The position numbers were made by a program, and so were the translations under genes. Positions 1-6,334 of a stretch of 8,103 nt of DNA are shown piece by piece (the first letter of the stretch is position 1; the number at the start of each line of letters is the position of its first letter). Origin of the DNA: an uncultured Rhodobacter sp. (lineage in GTDB: Bacteria > Pseudomonadota > Alphaproteobacteria > Rhodobacterales > Rhodobacteraceae); NCBI GenBank assembly GCA_937901435.1, contig CALGTJ010000813.1:1-8103 (forward strand), written 5' to 3'. Below the pieces are notes generated by a model, which was not told the DNA's origin, searched no databases, and saw nothing but the letters and a program-made list of their open reading frames with translations.

Positions 1-26
1 TCAACATCTTTGCATTTCAGTTCCAT
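1..26 (-). CDS. Start of a downstream gene, possibly a DUF917 family protein (partial)
   Basis: Only the first eight codons are visible, reading MELKCKDV, and the gene runs off the window at base 1. The ATG at 26-24 lies eight bases after the TAG stop of the HyuA-type gene and is preceded by AGGAAG at 36-31, a usable ribosome binding site with a four-base spacer that overlaps that stop codon. So the start itself is reasonably supported. The identity is inference: short HyuA-type proteins of about 510-520 residues are often followed by a DUF917 gene, and DUF917 proteins commonly begin with a short charged segment ending in an acidic-Val-Glu motif, which this peptide resembles. Eight residues cannot prove a family. 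The gene would be the last visible member of the operon. Confidence 0.55.
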
Positions 27-34
27 TTGGCTTC

Positions 35-1570
35 CTATATTGGTAGATCGCCGACAGCTTTGACGCGCAATCGTGTGGGGTTTCCGGGCAAGTAGCTGAT
101 GGGCACCTGCTCCACTTCGATAATCTCAACACTCGCGGCAGTGGCGCCTGCGCTGATTGTCTTGTCTTTGGCCTCCTGGCGGGCGTCATCCAGCACCGTC
201 CTCCGATTAGTTTCGTTCAAGGTCACCACACGTTCAACTTCGCCTGACACTTGCGCAATGGCCGCGCCGACGGCATTGGCAACAGATGAGAACTCGGGGC
301 GCAGCACATCCGAGACCGACTGTACCGGCCAATCCACGAGGATTGCGCCGCCGCCGACGACCAGCAAGGGCAGGTCCGCAGCTTCGGTTTTCATGCGCTC
401 GACATTCATATCCAGCAATAGGCGCATCGATGCGCGGGCGGCGTCAATGGTTTCCTTGTCTGCGCGAACCAGCGACCGGTCTCCGACATCGGCCCACCCT
501 CCAGCGGCGGCAATATCAGTGGCCGTCAGCGTGTCGCCGCCAAAACATTGCGCGCGACTGGTCAGCTCGTATCCAACTGAGTCCGGTCCAACCAGTCGCC
601 CTTGATCGCGGACAAGACTTCCACCACCGAGACCAACTGCCAGGACGTCGGGCATGCGAAAGTTCGTTTTGACCCCACCCACATCAACAAAATTGGTCGA
701 TTGGCGCGGGAAACCGTTGCGCAGCATGCCGATGTCCGAGGTCGTGCCGCCAATATCCACCACCATCGCATCCTGAATCCCGGCCAGATAGACCGCGCCT
801 CGCATAGAGTTGGTGGGACCAGATGCAAATGTCAGCACCGGATACTGCTGTACATCATCCGCGCGCATCAGGGTGCCGTCATTCTGGCTGATGAACAGGG
901 GCACATTGATGGCTAGTTCATGCAAGGCGCGACGGAAGGCCTGCACCACATGGCGGGATAGTTCGGAAAGTGCGGCATTAATGATCGTGGAATTCTCTCG
1001 CGGTAACAGGCCAAACTGGCCCAATTCGCAAGACAGCGAAATCGCTATATCCGGCACTTCGTTTTGCACAATTTCAGCTGCGCGGCGCTCCATGTCACCG
1101 TTCATCGGCGAAAACACTGAGGTAATCGCTGCCGTTCGAATACCATCGCAGCGGAAAGACCGCGCAGCTTCGGCAACTGCTACTTCATCCAGTGGCGCGA
1201 TCTCTCTACCGTCAAATTCGTAACCACCGCCAACAAGATGCGCGTTTCGGCCAATCTCGGTGATCAGGTCATCGGGCCAGTCCGTCAGCGGTGGGATGGC
1301 CGACGTCGCAGGCAGCGCGAGACGGATAATGCCAACCGGCAGTAAAGATCGGCGTTGGATAACGGCATTGGTGAACTGGGTGGTACCAATCATCACACAA
1401 TCCACATCGGCGCTATCGACCGAAGCGTCAGCTATGGCTTGCGTGATGGCCGCGACAATGCCGCTATAAACATCTGCCGTGGTCGGCGTCTTGCGCCATC
1501 CAAGTACGCCATTTGGACCCAGCACAACAGCATCGGTGTTTGTGCCCCCGACATCCACACCAATTTTCAT
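35..1570 (-). CDS. Short HyuA-type hydantoinase/oxoprolinase family protein
   Basis: A 511-residue cytoplasmic enzyme of the hydantoinase A/5-oxoprolinase family, whose members use ATP to activate and hydrolyse cyclic amides such as hydantoins or 5-oxoproline. The N-terminal Hydant_A_N part opens with the nucleotide-binding motif DVGGTNTD (residues 6-13), followed by GTTQFTNAV (62-70). The Hydantoinase_A part carries RENSTIINA (191-199), SGPTNS (250-255), a second phosphate-binding motif DIGGTTSDIG (272-281), GLGGGS (313-318), VGGGA (405-409) and ANAVGAA (431-437), so the ASKHA-like core looks intact. Classical HyuA proteins are near 680 residues and pair with HyuB; this one belongs to a shorter group and no HyuB is visible here. 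Its ATG overlaps the ATPase stop by four bases (ATGA), which suggests translational coupling, and no strong ribosome binding site is seen. The exact substrate is unknown. Confidence 0.88.
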   Translation of the reverse strand: MKIGVDVGGTNTDAVVLGPNGVLGWRKTPTTADVYSGIVAAITQAIADASVDSADVDCVMIGTTQFTNAVIQRRSLLPVGIIRLALPATSAIPPLTDWPDDLITEIGRNAHLVGGGYEFDGREIAPLDEVAVAEAARSFRCDGIRTAAITSVFSPMNGDMERRAAEIVQNEVPDIAISLSCELGQFGLLPRENSTIINAALSELSRHVVQAFRRALHELAINVPLFISQNDGTLMRADDVQQYPVLTFASGPTNSMRGAVYLAGIQDAMVVDIGGTTSDIGMLRNGFPRQSTNFVDVGGVKTNFRMPDVLAVGLGGGSLVRDQGRLVGPDSVGYELTSRAQCFGGDTLTATDIAAAGGWADVGDRSLVRADKETIDAARASMRLLLDMNVERMKTEAADLPLLVVGGGAILVDWPVQSVSDVLRPEFSSVANAVGAAIAQVSGEVERVVTLNETNRRTVLDDARQEAKDKTISAGATAASVEIIEVEQVPISYLPGNPTRLRVKAVGDLPI

Positions 1571-2637
1571 GGCATCGCCACACCGCTATCCGCGTCCCAG
1601 TAGACATCAACGTCGTCATCCAGATCGAGCCGAGCCAGATCGGGACGGTTGGCGACCTCCACCATCACGTGCTGATGTCCAATCTGAATGCGGTAGCGAA
1701 CAACGGACCCCTGATAGATGATTTCGCGGACTGTCCCGTTCAGTTTGGGCTTTTCACTGGCATCCAGCGAATGCAGCCGGATCATTTCTGGGCGCACAAG
1801 CAATGTGACCGCCTGACCTTTTATGGCCGCATTGTTCTGGGTCAGCCGTCCGGTCACGGTGGTGCCGTCGATATCAATCGAACAGACCGCGCCGTGAACG
1901 TCTAAGGCGGTGCCGTCCAACAAATTGGATTCACCAATAAATTCCGCGATGAACCGTGAGGCGGGCTGTTCGTAAATCTCGACCGGGGTGCCAATTTGGA
2001 GCACGCGACCCTGATCCATGACGGCAATCCGATCTGACATCGTCAGCGCCTCGGACTGGTCATGGGTCACATAAATTGTCGTGATGCCAACAGATTTTTG
2101 GATGTTTTTAATCCAGTACTTCATCTCTTCGCGCATCTTCTTGTCTAGCGCAGACAAAGGTTCATCCAGCAACAAAATCTCAGGCTCGATCACAAGCACG
2201 CGGGCCAGCGCCACACGTTGTTTCTGGCCACCCGAAAGTTCTCGCTCGTACCTGTCTTCGAAGCCGGTCATACCGACTTCGGCCAACGCAGCATCAACTT
2301 TTTGCTTAATTTCAACGCGTGGCAACTTGCGTTCAACAAGGCCGAAAGCAATGTTGTCAAAGACGGTCATATGCGGGAAAATTGCGTAATTCTGGAACAC
2401 GATTCCGATGTCGCGGGCCTCTGGCGGCAAGGCCGTCACATTGCGTCCATTGACACGGATTTGGCCTGTGGTCGGCTTCACGAACCCAGCCAACATGCGT
2501 AGTGTAGTGGACTTACCGCAGCCAGAGGGCCCAAGCAGCGAAAAGAATTCACCTTGCTCGATTTGCAGATCCAAATCCGCGACGGCAACCGAAGTGCCGA
2601 AGTGTTTCGAGATCGTGCTGAATTCTACATAAACCAT
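1567..2637 (-). CDS. ABC importer ATP-binding protein, PotA-like (polyamine/iron-type family)
   Basis: This 356-residue protein is the ATPase that powers the importer encoded by the adjacent genes, bound to the cytoplasmic face of the two permeases. All nucleotide-binding motifs are present: Walker A GPSGCGKST (36-44), Q-loop Gln82, signature LSGGQ (134-138), Walker B ILLLDEP (154-160), D-loop SALD (162-165) and switch His192. Beyond about residue 235 the C-terminal part looks like the TOBE-type regulatory beta domain found in PotA, UgpC and MalK-like ATPases. Length is usual for the family. The ATG at 2637 follows AAGGAA at 2648-2643 with a five-base spacer. A stem-loop lies in the 50-base gap to the upstream binding-protein gene, and the stop overlaps the HyuA-type start. 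The group (PotA-like rather than sugar) follows from the permease and binding-protein types; the ligand is not determined. Confidence 0.93.
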   Translation of the reverse strand: MVYVEFSTISKHFGTSVAVADLDLQIEQGEFFSLLGPSGCGKSTTLRMLAGFVKPTTGQIRVNGRNVTALPPEARDIGIVFQNYAIFPHMTVFDNIAFGLVERKLPRVEIKQKVDAALAEVGMTGFEDRYERELSGGQKQRVALARVLVIEPEILLLDEPLSALDKKMREEMKYWIKNIQKSVGITTIYVTHDQSEALTMSDRIAVMDQGRVLQIGTPVEIYEQPASRFIAEFIGESNLLDGTALDVHGAVCSIDIDGTTVTGRLTQNNAAIKGQAVTLLVRPEMIRLHSLDASEKPKLNGTVREIIYQGSVVRYRIQIGHQHVMVEVANRPDLARLDLDDDVDVYWDADSGVAMP

Positions 2638-2642
2638 CAGAT

Positions 2643-2648
2643 TTCCTT
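2643..2648 (-). promoter_or_regulatory. Ribosome binding site of the ABC ATPase gene
   Basis: AAGGAA on the minus strand, five bases before the ATG at 2637. It lies just downstream of the intergenic stem-loop, so translation of the ATPase can start independently of the binding-protein gene. Confidence 0.7.
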
Positions 2649-2654
2649 AGGGCG

Positions 2655-2680
2655 TGACCGGGAACCAATGCCCCCGGTCA
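2655..2680 (-). repeat. Intergenic stem-loop between binding-protein and ATPase genes
   Basis: A perfect 8-bp inverted repeat (TGACCGGG at 2655-2662 and CCCGGTCA at 2673-2680) encloses a 10-base loop. It is GC-rich, so it should fold stably in RNA. It begins eight bases after the stop codon of the binding-protein gene. In the transcribed (minus) direction the hairpin is followed by CGCCCTAAGG, with no run of U, so it is not a standard intrinsic terminator. The position, straight after a solute-binding-protein gene and before a less abundantly needed partner, matches known RNA-stabilising or partial-termination hairpins in importer operons such as the malE-malF gap. That role is inference. Confidence 0.7.
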
Positions 2681-2687
2681 TGATTTT

Positions 2688-3794
2688 TTAAAGACCGAAG
2701 ATCTGGTTCAACCTGTCGGTAATGTCGGCCTTGTTTTCCACGAAGAAATCCCAGTCTGGAACCCAATAGGCGGATACAGCATCAGCCGTATTAGTCGCCC
2801 CTTCGGCAGCAAGCGCGGAGGGCATGGCGGCTTTGCCATTGGTCGGACGCCACAAGAATTCCTCGCCAAATGGCTCAAGGAAATCTGGCGAAAGCGTGCG
2901 GTTCAACAGGGCAAGCGCAAGCCGTTTCTGCATCGGATCCGAATACCGGCTGATGGTTTTGGTCTGAGTCAGAATTGGCTTGCTATCCCATTCCCAGACA
3001 TCAACAGGCGCCCCTTGCTTTTTCAGCGTCAAAGCCTCGCCTTCGATATGTACCGCGATATCAACTTCGCCTCGTTCCAACAGCGACAGCATGTTGAATG
3101 TGAATTCGCTGATCTTCATCGGCATGGCGCCCTCAAGAGCTGTGAAAGCGGCTTCCATGTCATACTGATCCTTGCCGAACTCCTTTGCCGTCGCCATAAA
3201 AAATGCGTGCATTAACCCATTTTCGGTGGCGTAAGTGCCGCGTTTGTTGACGAAACGTTCCGCAAAGAAGTCGCGGAAATTACTGACTGGCGCGCCACGA
3301 TCTGTGCGGTAGGCATATACATAAGGTTGATATGCCCAAGTCACACCCGCCCCGCTGGCAAAGGCAAAGTCCCAGCAATCGGCTGCGTTAGGAACGTTGG
3401 CTTTGATTTCTTCTGTTGTTAAGAAAAAATCTCCCGCTGCATTGGTTTGCATCAAGTTTGGCAGGTTCCAGTTGGCCACGTCGTAAACCGGATCGTTGGC
3501 ACCCTGGGTAACAAATTTTGGAAACCACGGGAACGAGCTGTCCCAGTTCAGTTTGCAATTGAAGTCTTTTTCAAACTGGTCGGTCAATCCCTTGCGTACA
3601 AACTCTTCCCATCCGCCGCCCCACTCCGCGACATTCAGGGTGGCACCGCCCGCATCAAACACTTCGCCGTCGTAAACGACGTCCTGTGCCCAAGCGTGGT
3701 TAATGTAGAACATGTTGGGGATGGTTGCCGCCGCTCCGAGAGCCGCACCACCTTTCAAAATGAATCGTCTGCTATGTTTCTTTTCAATGGTCAT
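2688..3794 (-). CDS. Periplasmic substrate-binding protein of the importer, PotD-like, with Tat-like signal peptide
   Basis: A 368-residue extracellular solute-binding protein (polyamine/iron-type family) that captures the ligand in the periplasm and delivers it to the two permeases. The N-terminus has a twin-arginine-like signal: KKHSRRFILKGG with Arg9-Arg10, a hydrophobic stretch (about 15-31) and a likely signal-peptidase site A-W-A|Q after residue 36. The mature part has features usual for the class, including a central WAYQPYVYAYRTD segment near the hinge and a VDIAVHIEGEAL segment near 245-255. No lipobox cysteine is present. The ATG at 3794 is preceded by AAAGGAGT at 3809-3802 with good spacing, the strongest such signal in the window. 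The gene lies after both permeases and before the ATPase. A binding protein is certain enough from family pattern and context; polyamine as the actual ligand is not implied. Confidence 0.87.
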   Translation of the reverse strand: MTIEKKHSRRFILKGGAALGAAATIPNMFYINHAWAQDVVYDGEVFDAGGATLNVAEWGGGWEEFVRKGLTDQFEKDFNCKLNWDSSFPWFPKFVTQGANDPVYDVANWNLPNLMQTNAAGDFFLTTEEIKANVPNAADCWDFAFASGAGVTWAYQPYVYAYRTDRGAPVSNFRDFFAERFVNKRGTYATENGLMHAFFMATAKEFGKDQYDMEAAFTALEGAMPMKISEFTFNMLSLLERGEVDIAVHIEGEALTLKKQGAPVDVWEWDSKPILTQTKTISRYSDPMQKRLALALLNRTLSPDFLEPFGEEFLWRPTNGKAAMPSALAAEGATNTADAVSAYWVPDWDFFVENKADITDRLNQIFGL

Positions 3795-3801
3795 CTGTCT
3801 T

Positions 3802-3809
3802 ACTCCTTT
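3802..3809 (-). promoter_or_regulatory. Strong Shine-Dalgarno sequence of the binding-protein gene
   Basis: AAAGGAGT on the minus strand, close to a perfect complement of the 16S rRNA tail, seven to eight bases before the ATG at 3794. It fixes the start codon and suggests high translation of the binding protein relative to its coupled neighbours. Confidence 0.8.
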
Positions 3810-3823
3810 GGTTGGTTTTGATA

Positions 3824-4630
3824 TTAGCCGTCCTGCCGTTCCAGCAATCGGCGGATGTTCACCAGCCGGTTCGTCAGAAGAACCGAGGCGATAACGAGGG
3901 TGATGGCAAAGATGCCGGCGGCGGCGGCATCAGGTTCAAATTTGTAGCGCAGTGAATTGTACATTGCGATGGGTAGGGGTTCGGAATTGGGCGCGGATAA
4001 GAACAGCGAGACCTCGAACTGACCAAAGCTGACGATGAAGGCGAAGATTGACCCTGCCTGAATGCCTTGGGCGATGTTGGGGAAAGTGATCTTGCGAAAG
4101 GCGCGCATGGGCGATGCACCAAGGCTGCGTGCGGCCTCTTCTAGCGAGACATCGAATGTTGCCAACGATGCGCCGACCGTGCCGATAACGTAAGGTGTTG
4201 AGTACAGGATGTGCCCAATCCACAAGCCCCAGATCGTGCGCGATATGCCCAATCCGCTGGTGATAAAGAAGGCGTAAAGGGCAAACCCGACGACCACGCC
4301 CGGTAGGACCACGGGCGATAGGAAGAAGGCCCTGAGGGCGGTGCGGCCGACAAAGCGAGATCGTGCAATAAACAAGGCCGCCGCCGTGCCTAAGATGGTC
4401 GAGACGATCATTGTCATCAGGGCCAGCTTGAACGAAAAGAAGAAGGCAGAGAGGTACTTTTCTGAGTTCAGGAAAGAGATCACCCAGCGCAGGGACAATC
4501 CTTTGGGGGGAAAGGTCAAGAACTCTCCGGTTGTCAGGCCCGCAAGCACCACAACAAGGATCGGAAACAGCAGATAGCAAAAGCCCAAGATTGCAAGGAT
4601 TAACATAGGCAGCGGGATTTTGCGTTCCAT
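3824..4630 (-). CDS. ABC importer permease, PotC-like
   Basis: A 268-residue inner-membrane permease of the BPD_transp_1 family, forming one half of the translocation channel. Hydrophobic segments are visible at about 8-31, 64-89, 100-124, 133-152, 190-213 and 235-255, giving six membrane spans. The cytoplasmic EAA loop that docks on the ATPase reads EEAARSLGAS (164-173), followed by FRKITFPNIAQGI. Length and motif spacing fit the PotC type. Its ATG shares one base with the stop of the preceding permease gene (TGATG at 4632-4628), so the two are probably translated by reinitiation, which gives the equal amounts a heterodimer needs. No strong ribosome binding site precedes it. Confidence 0.92.
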   Translation of the reverse strand: MERKIPLPMLILAILGFCYLLFPILVVVLAGLTTGEFLTFPPKGLSLRWVISFLNSEKYLSAFFFSFKLALMTMIVSTILGTAAALFIARSRFVGRTALRAFFLSPVVLPGVVVGFALYAFFITSGLGISRTIWGLWIGHILYSTPYVIGTVGASLATFDVSLEEAARSLGASPMRAFRKITFPNIAQGIQAGSIFAFIVSFGQFEVSLFLSAPNSEPLPIAMYNSLRYKFEPDAAAAGIFAITLVIASVLLTNRLVNIRRLLERQDG

Positions 4631-5520
4631 CAGGCAAGCCCACCGGAACTGCGGTTGCCCAGTTTCAGATAAACCGCGACGGCCGTGGCGCTGATCAAAA
4701 ACAGGATCACGGCAATTGTGGCTCCAAACTGAAACCGCGCGCTTTCAGCGACCTGCTGATAGATGTGGATCGGCAAGACGCCGACGCGAAATCCGCCCAT
4801 CAGCGCCGGTACGATATAAGACGAGATCGACAAGGCAAAGACCAGCAGGGAACCCGACAGAATACCAGGCATTGAGGCGGGTAAAGTCACCCGCATGAAC
4901 GCCCTTCGGCGTGAGGCCCCTAGAGAGCGCGCGGCCTCTTCAAGACTGGGCGGGATGCCCATAATCACGCCAACAAGGGTCAGGATCATGAAAGGCAACG
5001 CGAACTGAACCAGTCCGAAGACCACGCCACGAAAGTTATACATCAGCGCGACCGGGCCATCCGTCAGCCCCATGCTTTGAAGAATTTGGTTGATCAGCCC
5101 ATTGTCGCCAAGAATCACCATCATTCCATACAGTCGGATCACCATGTCCAACTGCATCGACGCCAGCACGAGGATCAGCAGAAAGGTGTTTCGCGCCGGG
5201 TTTTCTGTTTTGGCAATCACAAAAGCCATTGGATAGGCGACGATTAAGGTGATCACAGAAACGATGCTGGCCAGCAGGATCGATCGCCCCGCCGCTATTA
5301 GGTAATTCGAACGCGAGAAGAAGCGGATGTAATTGTCAAACGTCAGGTCGGAAACCAATGCAACCTGCCCGACCTTCGCCGGATTGAAAGACGTTGCGAA
5401 CAGCAGTCCGACCGGAATCACAAAGAACAACACGAAAAACGCGACCAGCGGGACGACCAAAAGCCATTTAAATTGATGTTGGGAAAGGCCGCTTGCCCTG
5501 ACTGCCGTAGCTTTAGTCAT
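4630..5520 (-). CDS. ABC importer permease, PotB-like
   Basis: A 296-residue inner-membrane permease, partner of the PotC-like protein encoded next. Membrane segments can be seen at about 18-43, 80-104, 112-135, 166-189, 218-238 and 265-286, with a longer periplasmic loop after the first, as is usual for PotB-type subunits. The EAA loop reads EEAARSLGAS (194-203), then RRRAFMRVTLPASMPGI, and almost matches that of the second permease. The ATG at 5520 overlaps the last eight bases of the racemase gene (ATGACTAA) and has GGAG at 5532-5529 as ribosome binding site inside that gene. This overlap ties the racemase-family gene firmly to the transporter genes in one transcript. Confidence 0.92.
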   Translation of the reverse strand: MTKATAVRASGLSQHQFKWLLVVPLVAFFVLFFVIPVGLLFATSFNPAKVGQVALVSDLTFDNYIRFFSRSNYLIAAGRSILLASIVSVITLIVAYPMAFVIAKTENPARNTFLLILVLASMQLDMVIRLYGMMVILGDNGLINQILQSMGLTDGPVALMYNFRGVVFGLVQFALPFMILTLVGVIMGIPPSLEEAARSLGASRRRAFMRVTLPASMPGILSGSLLVFALSISSYIVPALMGGFRVGVLPIHIYQQVAESARFQFGATIAVILFLISATAVAVYLKLGNRSSGGLA

Positions 5521-6250
5521 CCGCTTGGCTCCGCATCAAGGCATCCAAAGCTGCCCATTCACGAAAACCGACGATGGGTTTTGCGTCCGGGTAAGGGTAG
5601 ACTGCTTTGTCAGTGGTTTGACTGTTTTGGATCGCCTCATGGGCGGCTGTTATAGCATTTGGTAAAGGGTCGATGACTTTGAGCCCGTGGAGGGCACTAC
5701 TGACTTCATCAGCAAACCCAAGCATTCCGGTACAGCCAAAGACAACGGATGTTGCCCCGCGTTCCATGGCCCGCCTTGAGCCCTCGATAGTCGCCGCGAG
5801 CGCGGTCTTTCGGTCCGATTCCAAGGCAAGAACAGGGACACCGATACCGATGATTTCAGTCATCCGGTCAGCCATCCCATATCTCCGCGCCAGATCGGCA
5901 AAGGCGCGTTCTTGACGCTGCAATACTGTCACGATGGCGAAATTTGTACCTGCTGCACGCATCGCAGCCTCACCACAGCCAATAACAGGGATCGAGACCG
6001 CCTCGCGTGCCGCGTCAAGGCCGGGATCAAGCATGCAATCAATTACGACGGCCTGCACGCCGTCTTCTTCGGCCTTGATCGCGGAATCGACCACTCCGGG
6101 TGCCGCCAGAACTTCATCAACCGCAGATTCTATCGAGGCCGGGCCCTGTTTGACCTGAGAATTCGTCACTCTGCATCCGTTTGGTGCGGGCAAGGCAGCG
6201 ACGCGAAAGCCTGTCGTGACGATTGGCGTGATGACGTGGACCCAGCTCAA
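5513..6250 (-). CDS. Asp/Glu/hydantoin racemase family protein
   Basis: A 245-residue cytoplasmic protein of the Asp_Glu_race superfamily, which includes aspartate, hydantoin and allantoin racemases and related isomerases using a two-cysteine acid/base pair. The two expected cysteines are present: Cys72 in VVIDCMLDPGLDA and Cys173 in SVVFGCTGMLG. The segment SIPVIGCGEAAM (86-97) and IDPLPNAI (193-200) also match the family; Cys92 is an extra cysteine near the active site. The N-terminus VHVITPIVTTGFR resembles the first strand and loop of the family. The start is TTG at 6250: there is no in-frame ATG before the upstream stop at 6289-6287, and AGGGGGA at 6263-6257 lies six bases ahead. It is the first gene of the packed operon. 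Racemisation of the imported compound or of a hydrolysis intermediate is plausible, but the substrate is not known. Confidence 0.85.
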   Translation of the reverse strand: MSWVHVITPIVTTGFRVAALPAPNGCRVTNSQVKQGPASIESAVDEVLAAPGVVDSAIKAEEDGVQAVVIDCMLDPGLDAAREAVSIPVIGCGEAAMRAAGTNFAIVTVLQRQERAFADLARRYGMADRMTEIIGIGVPVLALESDRKTALAATIEGSRRAMERGATSVVFGCTGMLGFADEVSSALHGLKVIDPLPNAITAAHEAIQNSQTTDKAVYPYPDAKPIVGFREWAALDALMRSQADD

Positions 6251-6256
6251 AACGAA

Positions 6257-6263
6257 TCCCCCT
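6257..6263 (-). promoter_or_regulatory. Ribosome binding site supporting a TTG start for the racemase gene
   Basis: AGGGGGA on the minus strand, six bases before TTG at 6250. As no in-frame ATG lies between the upstream stop (6289-6287) and the first conserved strand of the protein, this site decides the start. Confidence 0.6.
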
Positions 6264-6316
6264 GATCCAACTGTTTCTCTTGCGGATCATCCTGCTTAAG
6301 AAGTGATGTGGAAACG

Positions 6317-6334
6317 ACTACCCAATCGGGTAGT
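6317..6334 (-). repeat. Hairpin/dyad at the end of the regulator gene
   Basis: A perfect 7-bp inverted repeat, ACTACCC at 6317-6323 and GGGTAGT at 6328-6334, with a four-base loop. Its outer base is the last base of the regulator's TAA stop codon. In the transcribed direction it is followed by CGTTTCC, which is too weak a U tract for a classical intrinsic terminator. It could be a weak terminator or processing site between the regulator and the operon, or a symmetric protein-binding site in the operon's leader. The remaining bases of the 83-base gap hold a small GGATCATCC palindrome (6284-6292) and the racemase ribosome binding site; I could not recognise a convincing promoter there. Confidence 0.6.

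Noticed and set aside
99..605. Long open frame on the plus strand (168 codons)
   Set aside because: It lies antisense inside the HyuA-type gene, whose protein motifs are clear, and its translation is Ser/Ala/Arg-rich without any recognisable motif.
1513..1905. Plus-strand open frame of 130 codons
   Set aside because: It spans the junction of the ATPase and HyuA-type genes in antisense, with low-complexity His/Arg/Pro content at its start and no recognisable domain.
2655..2690. Stem-loop followed by TGATTTTTT on the plus strand, resembling an intrinsic terminator
   Set aside because: There is no plus-strand gene to end here, and the T run is the complement of the A-rich end of the binding-protein gene and its stop codon. 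An antisense terminator cannot be excluded but has no support.
3936..4643. Minus-strand open frame of 235 codons overlapping the PotC-like permease
   Set aside because: It is an out-of-frame reading of the permease gene; the permease frame has six membrane spans and an EAA loop, this one has neither.
6284..6292. GGATCATCC palindrome in the regulator-racemase gap
   Set aside because: At nine bases with no flanking symmetry it is easily due to chance, and no promoter element is placed relative to it.
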